DNA from: JAHCHG01 sp965214585
Lineage (GTDB): Bacteria; Acidobacteriota; Blastocatellia; Pyrinomonadales; Pyrinomonadaceae
Direction: 5' to 3'
Assembly (NCBI GenBank): GCA_965214585.1
Contig: OZ243957.1
Coordinates: forward strand, 1,178,001-1,242,000
DNA length: 64,000 nucleotides
In this document: positions 7,991 to 15,810 of the stretch, in pieces
Numbering within the stretch: the stretch's first letter is position 1
Layout of the letters: every line of letters starts with the position of its first letter
The notes under the pieces: model-generated
Told to the model about the DNA's origin: nothing
What the model saw: the letters and a program-made list of their open reading frames with translations, nothing else
Databases searched by the model: none
Program-made: the position numbers and the translations under genes

Positions 7991-9382
7991 ATGGATTTTC
8001 TTTTAGACAAATTCAAAGAAGAATGCGGCGTTTTCGGCGTTTTCGGGCATTCGGAAGCCTCGACTTTAACGCAATTAGGACTTTTCGCGCTTCAGCATCG
8101 CGGGCAGGAAGCGTGCGGAATCGTGTCGAGCGACGGCGGAGATTTGCATCAGATTCGCAGGCTCGGACTTGTCGCCGATAATTTTGACGCGAAGACTTTG
8201 GAAAGACTTCCGGGCAGAAGCGCAATCGGACACACGCGCTATGCGACGGCGGGAAAATCTTCCGTCCGCGAAGCGCAGCCTTTTTCTGTAACTTGCCAAC
8301 ACGGGCAAATTGCAGTTTGCCACAATGGGAATCTGCCGTTTGCCAATCGAAAACGCCTCGAACTCGAAAAACAGGGTGCGATCTTTAATTCGACTTCGGA
8401 CACGGAAACGATTCTGCATTCGATTGCCCGAACGGAAGCCGACAACGTGATTGAAGCGATTGCGAAAGTATTAAAAGACACCGAAGGCGCGTTTTCGCTT
8501 TTATTTTTGACACCAGATTCGATGATTGCGGTGCGCGATCCGCGCGGTTTTCGTCCGCTTGTTCTCGGAAAATTAAAAGACGCTTGGGCGGTTGGTTCGG
8601 AAACCTGCGCGTTTGATCTGATTGATGCCGAATATGTCCGCGAAGTGCAGACGGGCGAAATGCTCGTTATAAATGAAAAGGGCTTACAGTCGTTTTTTCC
8701 CTTCGAGGAAAAGCCGAAATCAATCTGCACGTTTGAACACGTCTATTTTTCGCGCCCCGATTCGGTAATTTTCGGGCGTTCGGTTAATCAATCCAGACAT
8801 TTGATGGGTAGAAAACTCGCCGTCGAACATCCCGCCGAAGCCGATATTGTCGTCCCCGTTCCCGATTCGGGCGTGGCGGCGGCAATCGGATATTCGGCGG
8901 AATCGGGAATCAGTTTTCGGCAGGGAATTATCCGAAATCACTACATCGGCAGAACATTTATCGAACCGACGCAAAGCATACGTTCGTTCGGTGTGCGTCT
9001 GAAACTGAATCCGATTCAGGATTTAATTGAAGGAAACCGCGTCGTTTTGGTTGACGATTCGATTGTTCGCGGCACGACTTCAAAAAAAATCGTGGCGATG
9101 GTCAGAGAAGCGGGCGCAAAGGAGGTTCACATTCGGATAAGCTGCCCGCCGACAGTTTCGCCTTGTTATTACGGAGTGAATACGCCGAGAAAAGCCGAAC
9201 TGATCGCCGCGCAAATGTCGGTTGAAGAAGTCCGCAAATACATCGAAGCCGACAGCTTAGGCTATCTTTCGATGGAAGGAATGCTCGAAGCCGTCGGTTT
9301 TAATCCCGATTCGGTCTGCGTCGCGTGCTGGAACGGAAATTATCCGACGGAAATTGAAAACGGAAACAAAGATGTTAGATAG
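7991..9382 (+). CDS. purF: Amidophosphoribosyltransferase
   Basis: First committed step of purine synthesis: PRPP plus glutamine gives phosphoribosylamine. The N-terminus MDFLLDKFKEE precedes Cys12, the glutamine-cleaving nucleophile exposed after propeptide removal (ECGVFG). The glutaminase domain carries LQHRGQEACGI and GHTRYAT; the phosphoribosyltransferase domain carries the PRPP loop VVLVDDSIVRGTTS (351-364). Cys246, Cys392 and the pair CVAC at 443-446 match the ligands of the [4Fe-4S] cluster in the Bacillus-type enzyme. Usual length at 463 residues. No other pur genes adjoin it. Confidence 0.97.
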   Translation: MDFLLDKFKEECGVFGVFGHSEASTLTQLGLFALQHRGQEACGIVSSDGGDLHQIRRLGLVADNFDAKTLERLPGRSAIGHTRYATAGKSSVREAQPFSVTCQHGQIAVCHNGNLPFANRKRLELEKQGAIFNSTSDTETILHSIARTEADNVIEAIAKVLKDTEGAFSLLFLTPDSMIAVRDPRGFRPLVLGKLKDAWAVGSETCAFDLIDAEYVREVQTGEMLVINEKGLQSFFPFEEKPKSICTFEHVYFSRPDSVIFGRSVNQSRHLMGRKLAVEHPAEADIVVPVPDSGVAAAIGYSAESGISFRQGIIRNHYIGRTFIEPTQSIRSFGVRLKLNPIQDLIEGNRVVLVDDSIVRGTTSKKIVAMVREAGAKEVHIRISCPPTVSPCYYGVNTPRKAELIAAQMSVEEVRKYIEADSLGYLSMEGMLEAVGFNPDSVCVACWNGNYPTEIENGNKDVR

Positions 9383-9734
9383 CTAAAAAATAACTTATAA
9401 AAGCAACTTTATCTTTCTCTATATATTCTATGTATCGCGGAGCAGACGGTTAAGAATTTGTTTTTTAACCGTATAGAAAACATAGATGACATTTTGCGGG
9501 CGCAGAGCAACCCTTCCTGACTTGTTAATTTGACCAACTTGCGCTTTTTCACTTTATCTTGAATAGATCAATATTTTTAACTGCTCAAGAATAAAAAGAT
9601 CGCAGGTCAGGAAGGGTTGTTCTCTCGCCCGCTGCTTGAAAACTCAATACAGTTAAAATATTTAATTTGTTATTTACGATTTCTTTTATTTGCGCTTATT
9701 CGCGCCAACTTCGCGGGCAATATTCGCTTTAACA
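9383..9734. other. Intergenic region between convergent purF and lpxA
   Basis: 352 bases without a gene. It holds a short hairpin ACGGTTAA/TTAACCGT at 9446-9472 (no strong U-tract) and the 137-bp hairpin element described separately. I see no start signals or protein-coding frame here. Confidence 0.7.
9496..9632. repeat. 137-bp hairpin element, copy 1
   Basis: Begins GCGGGCGCAGAGCAACCCTT and ends with the inverted counterpart GAAGGGTTGTTCTCTCGCCC plus GC. The interior (GCTTTTTCACTTTATCTTGAA then CAAGAATAAAAAGATCGCAGG, each shortened here to its core) is shared with copy 2 at 31456-31593, including parts that do not pair, so whole elements are homologous rather than only the arms. Located between convergent genes. 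Could be a MITE or a structured RNA. Confidence 0.85.
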
Positions 9735-10514
9735 TTATTTAACGACACCGCGTTCGGAAGATTCGATAAAATCAATCAGCAGATCAACTTCTTGGCAGTT
9801 TTCGATCTCCGCTTTGATCTTTTCGATTGCCTGCGTTGTGTTTAATTTTGAGGAAAGAAGAAGTTTGAAAGCGTGGTGCAGATTTTTGATCGTGTCTTTC
9901 GAGTAGCCGCGTCTTTTCATTCCGACGCGATTTAAGCCGTAGCATTTTGCGTGGTTTCCCTGAATCGTGGCGAACGGCATCGCGTCTTTGACGACGACGG
10001 AATAGCCGCCGACGAAAGCTTCTAAACCGATGCGGCAGAATTGGTGAACGCCCGAATACGCGCCGATGTTGGCGCGGTCTGCAATTTGGACGTGACCGGC
10101 GAGCGTGGCGGCATTTGCCATTATTACTTCGTTTCCGATTCGGCAGTCGTGCGCGACGTGCGCCTGCGCCATCAGCAGATTGTCGTCGCCGATCTTGGTC
10201 AAACCGCCGCCGCCGCTTGTTCCGCGATGAATCGTCACAAATTCGCGGATTTGGTTTCGTTTGCCGATTTCAACTGCGGTTTCTTCGCCGGAATATTTCA
10301 AATCCTGCGGCGCGAGTCCGATTGAAACAAATGGGAAAACGCGCGTTTTGTCGCCGATTGAAGTTTTTCCGTCAACGACAACGTGCGATTCGAGATGCAC
10401 TTCGTCGCCTAAAACGACGTTTTCGCCGACAGTTGAATATGCTCCGATGTAACAATTTTTACCAATTTGCGCGTTCGGATTGACAATTGCGCTTTCGTGG
10501 ACAAAAGAACTCAT
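9735..10514 (-). CDS. lpxA: Acyl-[ACP]--UDP-N-acetylglucosamine O-acyltransferase
   Basis: First step of lipid A synthesis: transfers a 3-hydroxyacyl chain from ACP to UDP-GlcNAc. The N-terminal two thirds is a left-handed beta-helix of hexapeptide repeats (IVNPNAQIGKNCYIGAYSTV onward). The catalytic His lies in LMAQAHVAHDC (His122, equivalent to His125 of the E. coli enzyme). The C-terminal helical part has GLNRVGMKRRGYS and NLHHAFKLL as expected. 259 residues is typical. Last gene of the bamA-to-lpxA operon, 15 bases after the small membrane protein; lpxB does not follow in the window. Confidence 0.96.
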   Translation of the reverse strand: MSSFVHESAIVNPNAQIGKNCYIGAYSTVGENVVLGDEVHLESHVVVDGKTSIGDKTRVFPFVSIGLAPQDLKYSGEETAVEIGKRNQIREFVTIHRGTSGGGGLTKIGDDNLLMAQAHVAHDCRIGNEVIMANAATLAGHVQIADRANIGAYSGVHQFCRIGLEAFVGGYSVVVKDAMPFATIQGNHAKCYGLNRVGMKRRGYSKDTIKNLHHAFKLLLSSKLNTTQAIEKIKAEIENCQEVDLLIDFIESSERGVVK

Positions 10515-10529
10515 AAAGGCAGGCGGAAT

Positions 10530-10835
10530 TTATAATTCATCGGAATTTTTAACCGAAACGTCAGAAGGATTTTCATTTACGGCTTTAACATCAACGGGTT
10601 CTTCATCTTTTTTCAGAATCAGCCAAGTAAAAATTCCGGCAATCGGGATGGACAAAAGGAGTCCTAAAATCGCGCTGCCGATAATACTGCCGAGAAACCC
10701 GAACATTGCGTATTTACGTTTCTTTTTAATAAGACCCAAAATTAAAGGAATCAATCCGAGAATAACGCCCAAGATTATCCCAAACAGAAATCCTGCCTGA
10801 TAAGATTTTAACGTGATTTGCAAAAATAGCAGCAT
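10530..10835 (-). CDS. Small two- to three-helix membrane protein in the lipid A operon
   Basis: 101 residues with hydrophobic segments at about 11-35 (AGFLFGIILGVILGLIPLIL) and 46-72 (FGFLGSIIGSAILGLLLSIPIAG), separated by the basic loop KKKRKY, and an acidic tail. I do not recognise a family; glycine-rich helices resemble DUF4190-like or GlyGly membrane proteins. It sits 6 bases after fabZ and 15 before lpxA, so it belongs to the envelope operon, at the position where other organisms may have lpxD or nothing. Function unknown. Confidence 0.75.
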   Translation of the reverse strand: MLLFLQITLKSYQAGFLFGIILGVILGLIPLILGLIKKKRKYAMFGFLGSIIGSAILGLLLSIPIAGIFTWLILKKDEEPVDVKAVNENPSDVSVKNSDEL

Positions 10836-10841
10836 ATTATT

Positions 10842-11291
10842 TTATCCTTTTGTTTCGCGCTCGCCGATAATACATAAAATTTCGGCTTCGGCGGTAATTT
10901 TTCCGTCAACTTTTGCCGTGCCGTGCATTTTCTGCACTTTGCTTCCCGTTCGCAACGCCGTAACTTCCAAGATCAGCGTATCGCCCGGAACAACCGGACG
11001 GCGAAATCTGGCTTTTTCGATTCCGCTGAAAAAAGGAATTTTGTTTACACGGTCTTCAAATTCGCGCAAAGCTAAGATCGCGCCGACCTGCGCCAACGCT
11101 TCGATCTGCAAAACGCCCGGCATTACGGGAGCGTCGGGAAAATGTCCCTGAAAAAAATACTCGTTGATCGTTACTTGTTTTATGCCGATAATTTTTTCGC
11201 GCGGTATCAGTTCGACGATTTTATCAACAAGCAAAAACGGGTAACGGTGCGGCAGAATTTCTTGAATTTCAACTGAATCAAGAACGCTCAT
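10842..11291 (-). CDS. fabZ: 3-hydroxyacyl-[ACP] dehydratase FabZ
   Basis: Dehydrates 3-hydroxyacyl-ACP to trans-2-enoyl-ACP in fatty acid elongation; being in the lipid A operon, it competes with LpxA for 3-hydroxyacyl-ACP. Hot-dog fold signatures: LPHRYPFLLVDKI and the catalytic pair in GHFPDAPVMPGVLQIEALAQ (His50 and Glu64). 149 residues, normal. Preceded on the - strand by a gap of 170 bases with a strong hairpin separating it from ompH. Confidence 0.96.
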   Translation of the reverse strand: MSVLDSVEIQEILPHRYPFLLVDKIVELIPREKIIGIKQVTINEYFFQGHFPDAPVMPGVLQIEALAQVGAILALREFEDRVNKIPFFSGIEKARFRRPVVPGDTLILEVTALRTGSKVQKMHGTAKVDGKITAEAEILCIIGERETKG

Positions 11292-11393
11292 AATAATTTG
11301 GAAACGGTCAGATTTGTTTAAGGCTTATAACAAAAAACAACAATATAACAGTTTATTTCTTTCGAGTATAGTTTGGCGGGATGGAAAATGCGG

Positions 11394-11436
11394 AAAGCCG
11401 GAAATTTACGCTGATATTACGCAAATTTCCGGCTTT
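11394..11436. terminator. Strong hairpin between ompH and fabZ
   Basis: A perfect 14-bp stem (AAAGCCGGAAATTT at 11394-11407 with its complement at 11423-11436) and a 15-base loop. On the - strand it follows the ompH stop by about 25 bases; the run after the stem is only weakly T-rich on that strand, so it may attenuate or process the operon transcript rather than end it. Confidence 0.55.
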
Positions 11437-11461
11437 TGTAAAAATTTCAACCCGACTGAAA

Positions 11462-12055
11462 TTAAGGTTTTGTTGTCGCCGTTCCGCCCGGACGAGTATT
11501 GTAAAATTGGATAAACTCTTTGGTTACATCAGTTGAATCCTGCGAGAATATAAGAATCTGCGCGTTTTTCAATTTGCTCGAATCGAGCATCATCGTGTAG
11601 CCTTTCTGCTTGGCATATTCGCCGAGTTGATTGCCGATGTCCTGAATGATCGGACTCATAATCTCAACTTCACGCGCACTAAAGCGTTTTTTCAAATCTT
11701 CCTGTTTGCGCTCGACCTCTGTTTTTAAATCATCATACTGCTTTGCTTTAGCTCTCGCTGATGCAGGATCAATCGGAACTTTTGGATCGTTTGCTCTAGC
11801 TTGCAGAGTTTGCAATTCAGTTCCTAAAGCCTGCAAACTTTTGATTTTATTTTCCAAATCCGTGCTGCCCGACTTAAATTCGGTTTCCAAACTTTTATAA
11901 GCGTTGGCGATTTTCACAATTCCGCCTTTTTCCGCATAAAATTCATCGGTATCAACCAAAGCGATTTTTGCCGGAGCTTGCGCCTGAGCAAAAGCCGATA
12001 CTGCAAAAAACGCCGCAAAGATAAAACTTAATGTAACTAAACGAAATATTTTCAT
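11462..12055 (-). CDS. OmpH/Skp family periplasmic chaperone
   Basis: Binds unfolded outer-membrane proteins in the periplasm on their way to the Bam complex. 197 residues: signal peptide at 1-23 (LSFIFAAFFAVSAFAQA), a short strand KIALVDTDEF, then a long charged coiled coil (about 45-150, with ERKQEDLKKRFSAREVE) and the closing YTMMLDSSKL strand, the normal Skp layout. The ATG is preceded by a clear AAGGAG site on the - strand. Lies 199 bases downstream of bamA, the standard bam-skp order. Confidence 0.9.
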   Translation of the reverse strand: MKIFRLVTLSFIFAAFFAVSAFAQAQAPAKIALVDTDEFYAEKGGIVKIANAYKSLETEFKSGSTDLENKIKSLQALGTELQTLQARANDPKVPIDPASARAKAKQYDDLKTEVERKQEDLKKRFSAREVEIMSPIIQDIGNQLGEYAKQKGYTMMLDSSKLKNAQILIFSQDSTDVTKEFIQFYNTRPGGTATTKP

Positions 12056-12254
12056 TTTTTTATAAAACTCCTTAGCCCTTGTAAAAAGGGATTCAATAAA
12101 TTTTTTTAACTAACCTGTTAGAAACTATTTTTCCCGAAACTGTTGCCTGTATTCTGATAAATATTAAAAGAAAGCAATATTATTTTATCAATGAACGGTT
12201 GTCAATGCGCCGAACATTGGATTTGAAAAACCCGATTTCGCGCGGCGCGAACGG

Positions 12255-15200
12255 TTAAAAAGTTCTGCCAACCGTAAAGCGGAAACCGTTTTTCTTTTCC
12301 CGGAACTGCACGCCCGGAAGATCGGATGTTTCGCCGATTCTCGCATTCGGATTATAGTAATAAATCAAACGAAAAGGAACATTGACAACCGGAACTTGAA
12401 TTCTCAGTTCCATTCCGACGCTCGAACGAATATCGCTGAAATCTGCAAAAGCACTATTGCTCAAATCCAATTGACGATTATATTGAACATCACCGCGAAG
12501 GAACAATCGGTCAATTCCCGGCGGAATGCTTTGCGGACAGCCCGCGCTAAATCGGCAGAGGTCTAAGAATGTATTCTGGTCAACCAATCTGTTACGGCTG
12601 TATAAAAGACTCGGTATCCCGTTTCGCGGATCAATAAAAGTTACGATATTCGGCGCATTTCTGGTTGCCAGCGCAGATATATCTCCCGGAGATAAAAGCT
12701 GATCGTCAGTCAGAAAATTACTGTTAATAGTCTGAATGCCCGGATCGCGCAAATTGAAAACCGTTCCGACATCGGCGAACGCCGCTAAACTAACAGGTCC
12801 GAAAATGGGAATACGATATTCAAAGTTTCCTAAAAGCCTCGTATCTCCGCCGCTAAAGAGAAAAGTGGAGCTTAAAGGCGCGGGATTTGCGCCGTTCGCG
12901 CCTGTTAAAAGTCCCAGTCGGGCAATTTCCCGCGCAACATCGGCATCTATATCGGCAGCTTGCGGAGTTCCGACGGCATTTGTCGCAACAACTACATTTT
13001 GCGTAGTAATAAATGTATTAAAGGTCGTAATCGGACCGAGCGAACGGTTTTGATAACCGCGTATGTCGTATTCGCTTCCGAGAAAATAGCGTTCGTTTCG
13101 CGGAATGCCGCCGACGTAAGAAAGCGAATTGGAATTTCTGACCGAATCGCTCAGAGCAAAAGTTCCGATTGTTCCCGCTTGCAGACGGAAGCCAAAGACT
13201 TCAGGATTACCGGATTTCTTGCGTCTGATCGGAATAAACTGCGTGTAGGAAACGCTCGGCTGATAAGTTCTGACATCGCCGCCTAAACCCGAAAACGCAA
13301 ATGAACCCGTAATTTGTGTGCCGCGCAAAGTGTCAATTCCGTCGGGTGTCGGCTGGCGCGTGTCGTAAACAAATGTCGGCGTAATTCGGCTGCTAATAAT
13401 GTCCGGCTGGTCAAAGATCACGGGAATTTCCAACGACGAATCGCCCAAATTGTTTATTTCCGGGTCGCTTATCTGCGTAGAGGAAAATTGATAGCTCAAG
13501 CCGAGCCGCGAAAACTGCGTAAATCGGCGTTTTTTGAAGAAAAATTCCGAAAGCGGCGCGGTGGCGAAAACATTCGCTCCGTAAGTTGTCAGCGTAAACA
13601 AATTTCTGTCATCGGTGGTCAGAGTTCCCTGCGGACTGAACGCGCCGAAAATCGCTTCCTGATTTTGCGAAAGAGCCGTTCCTTCGCCGAAAAATTTATA
13701 GCGGCTGCCGAATACGGAAAAACCGGCGGTGATCGGGCGGTCAAACAAATAAGGTTCTTGGAAAGTAACCTGCAAAGTCTGCTGACGGTTTCCTAAAGCA
13801 AATTGAAACGAGAGTGCTTCACCGCGTCCGAGCAGATTATTGGTCGAATACTCAAGACCGAAAAATGAACCGCCGATTCCGGCAACTCCGCCGTTTAATG
13901 AAATTTGCTGCCTGCCGCGCTCGCGCACTTTGACGATCAGATCAACATCGCCCTGATCTTCATTTGTTCGGATTTCAACGTCCTGATCTTTATCAACCGG
14001 ATCGAAATACTGCGTTTGGTTAATTCTTAAAACCGATCTGTCAAGCGCGATCTGGTTGTAAATATCGCCTTCATTTATCAGAAATTCGCGGCGGATAACT
14101 CTGTCGCGCGTAAATGTGTTGCCGACAAATTCCAGTCGGCGAAGTCTGAACTGTCTGCCTTCGTCAATGTTTATCGTTAAATCAACGATTCCTTCTTCCG
14201 GGTTGTTCGGATTATCCTTAAATTCCGGGCTGAAACCGGCATCGTATAAAACAAATCCCTGCGAACCGTAAAGCGTTTTCAAATCTTCATTAACCGCTTT
14301 TTGCAGGCGTTTGCCGTCGGCAACCTCGCCTTTTCTCAAACCGATAAGGCTTAAAATCTGCTCTTCCGAATAAATCGAATTTCCCTCGACCTTTAATTCT
14401 CCGACGCGAAATATCCGACCTTCGTTGATCGGCACGATAACTTTCAAGGTGTCGTCTTTAGAAGTTACCAAAGGAAGCGGAAGTTCCTTCAAAATCGGCG
14501 GTCCGGTTCGTTTGTAGCCGAGTCCGACGACTTCCGGTTCGCCGATCTGCGCTTGAAAATATCCTTTCGAGAACATATAAGATCTGACGTTTTTATCCAG
14601 ATCGTATTGCAGTTTCCGCAAATCCAGAATGTCCGCGCCCTGAAAGCGGGAAACGATTCCGGTTTCCTGCACAAGCTGCAACTGATTGCGAAGTTCGCCG
14701 TCGGAAAAATTCTCGTTGCCCTCGAATTCTATATCAACGATGCGCGAACGGTTTCCCTGCTCGATATAAAACGTCACGGCGGTTGAAGTCGCCGAAACTT
14801 CTTCCGAGTCGAAAGTTACCTTTGCGTTCGGATAACCCTTCGCGGCAAGCAGTTCGCGGATCACGCGCGTCGCTCTCTGCGCTTTGACCGGATCGAAATT
14901 TTCTTCTTTTGAAATTTTGACGCGCTGTTCGCGGAAAGCCTTTAAGATGTCGGATTCGGTAATCGCCTTCGTGCCTTCAAACTGCAAATCGCGGATGATC
15001 GGCAATTCTACAACTTCAAAAATGACGTTCACGCCGCCGCGCACGCCTTCTTCGGTTAAAACTCTGGTTGATGTTTTCTCGAAAAAGTTAAGCGAGAGAA
15101 GTTCCTGCAAATCGCGCTCGATCTGCGCTTGATTATAAACGTCGCCCGAACGGGTTTTGATGTAATAAAGCAAGTCCTCATCGCGCAGACGGCGATTGCC

Positions 15201-15401
15201 TTGAATGTCAACCGATTCGACCAATTGCTGAATTTCAGCAGACTTTTCGGCATCAACTTCCGTTTCACCCGTCGTTTTTTCCGCTGAAACTTTTTCGGCG
15301 TTCGGGCTGCTTTTCGCTTTTTCGTCCGCGCTTGCCGAAGCCGAACCGACCAAAAAAGAAAAACACAACAAAACAAATGCACAAGTGCGAAGAATTTGCA
15401 T
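12255..15401 (-). CDS. bamA: Outer membrane protein assembly factor BamA
   Basis: Core Omp85 subunit that folds and inserts beta-barrel proteins. 1048 residues from the chosen ATG; the signal peptide is LRTCAFVLLCFSFLVGSASA. Several POTRA domains follow (first about 65-130: VESVDIQGNRRLRDEDLLYYI; later ones begin IRDLQFEGTKAI, IVDIEFEGNENF, VGELKVEGNSIY and LRRLEFVGNTFT), then the barrel with the L6-type signature (RYFLGSEYDIRGY). It ends in Phe (FTVGRTF), the usual outer-membrane signal. An upstream in-frame ATG at 15476 would add 25 residues before the signal peptide; the ATG at 15401 has AAGGAAA nearby and is preferred. Longer than E. coli BamA (about 810), mainly in the barrel loops. First gene of the envelope operon. 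Confidence 0.95.
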   Translation of the reverse strand: MQILRTCAFVLLCFSFLVGSASASADEKAKSSPNAEKVSAEKTTGETEVDAEKSAEIQQLVESVDIQGNRRLRDEDLLYYIKTRSGDVYNQAQIERDLQELLSLNFFEKTSTRVLTEEGVRGGVNVIFEVVELPIIRDLQFEGTKAITESDILKAFREQRVKISKEENFDPVKAQRATRVIRELLAAKGYPNAKVTFDSEEVSATSTAVTFYIEQGNRSRIVDIEFEGNENFSDGELRNQLQLVQETGIVSRFQGADILDLRKLQYDLDKNVRSYMFSKGYFQAQIGEPEVVGLGYKRTGPPILKELPLPLVTSKDDTLKVIVPINEGRIFRVGELKVEGNSIYSEEQILSLIGLRKGEVADGKRLQKAVNEDLKTLYGSQGFVLYDAGFSPEFKDNPNNPEEGIVDLTINIDEGRQFRLRRLEFVGNTFTRDRVIRREFLINEGDIYNQIALDRSVLRINQTQYFDPVDKDQDVEIRTNEDQGDVDLIVKVRERGRQQISLNGGVAGIGGSFFGLEYSTNNLLGRGEALSFQFALGNRQQTLQVTFQEPYLFDRPITAGFSVFGSRYKFFGEGTALSQNQEAIFGAFSPQGTLTTDDRNLFTLTTYGANVFATAPLSEFFFKKRRFTQFSRLGLSYQFSSTQISDPEINNLGDSSLEIPVIFDQPDIISSRITPTFVYDTRQPTPDGIDTLRGTQITGSFAFSGLGGDVRTYQPSVSYTQFIPIRRKKSGNPEVFGFRLQAGTIGTFALSDSVRNSNSLSYVGGIPRNERYFLGSEYDIRGYQNRSLGPITTFNTFITTQNVVVATNAVGTPQAADIDADVAREIARLGLLTGANGANPAPLSSTFLFSGGDTRLLGNFEYRIPIFGPVSLAAFADVGTVFNLRDPGIQTINSNFLTDDQLLSPGDISALATRNAPNIVTFIDPRNGIPSLLYSRNRLVDQNTFLDLCRFSAGCPQSIPPGIDRLFLRGDVQYNRQLDLSNSAFADFSDIRSSVGMELRIQVPVVNVPFRLIYYYNPNARIGETSDLPGVQFREKKNGFRFTVGRTF

Positions 15402-15647
15402 AAAACCGATTTCCTTATAATTACGATTTATTTTATTTCGGAGAGTATAAAAATGATTTTTGTCAGTATGATTCAAAATATATGTATAAAAACCTCTAAA
15501 TAAACTTTAATCAAAAATTAGTAATATTATAGAATTTTTGTTTGGTTTGTTACAAGAAGTTTGATTCGGCTCAATAAATGTTGGTTGCCTTAACCGGACA
15601 ACTCGTTTTATTTGCGTAACAAACTTACGAATTATACAGGTAAAACG

Positions 15648-15689
15648 GGAAAAAAGAAAAAGCGCGAAAGGAAAAATAACTTTACGCGC
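15648..15689 (-). terminator. Rho-independent terminator for clpC
   Basis: Read on the - strand: GCGCGTAAAG, a short AT loop, CTTTCGCGC, then TTTTTCTTTTTTCCC. Stem 15662-15689 with the T-tract at 15650-15661. It lies about 120 bases past the clpC stop and upstream of bamA, so it separates the two units. Confidence 0.75.
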
Positions 15690-15707
15690 CTTTAAATATT
15701 GGAAATT

Positions 15708-15806
15708 GTTCGTTGATAGTCGTTCGTAGTTAGTTGTTTTAAGAAAAGAAAATATTTTGCAGACAGCAAACTAACAACGACACGACTATCTGCTGACAAC
15801 TAACCT
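15708..15806. repeat. Inverted arms of GTTAGTT/GATAGTC-type heptamers
   Basis: Left arm GTTCGTTGATAGTCGTTCG followed by TAGTTAGTTG; right arm ACTAACAACGACACGACTAT and CTGCTGACAACTAAC. Arms are built of degenerate seven-base units in opposite orientation around an AT-rich centre. Member of the architecture described for several gaps in this window. Confidence 0.65.
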
Positions 15807-15810
15807 CTTC

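Larger units (their letters stand above)
15477..15810. other. Intergenic region between clpC and bamA
   Basis: About 400 bases to the preferred bamA start. It holds the clpC terminator and a heptamer-arm repeat, both listed separately. The AT-rich part next to bamA presumably has its promoter, but I cannot point to convincing -35 and -10 boxes. Confidence 0.6.

Noticed and set aside
9446..9472. Terminator after purF
   Set aside because: The ACGGTTAA hairpin is short and lacks a U-tract after the stem on the purF strand.
12736..13796. Long open frames on the + strand opposite bamA
   Set aside because: They are antisense to a secure BamA gene, have no ribosome sites and no recognisable family; typical shadow frames of this codon usage.
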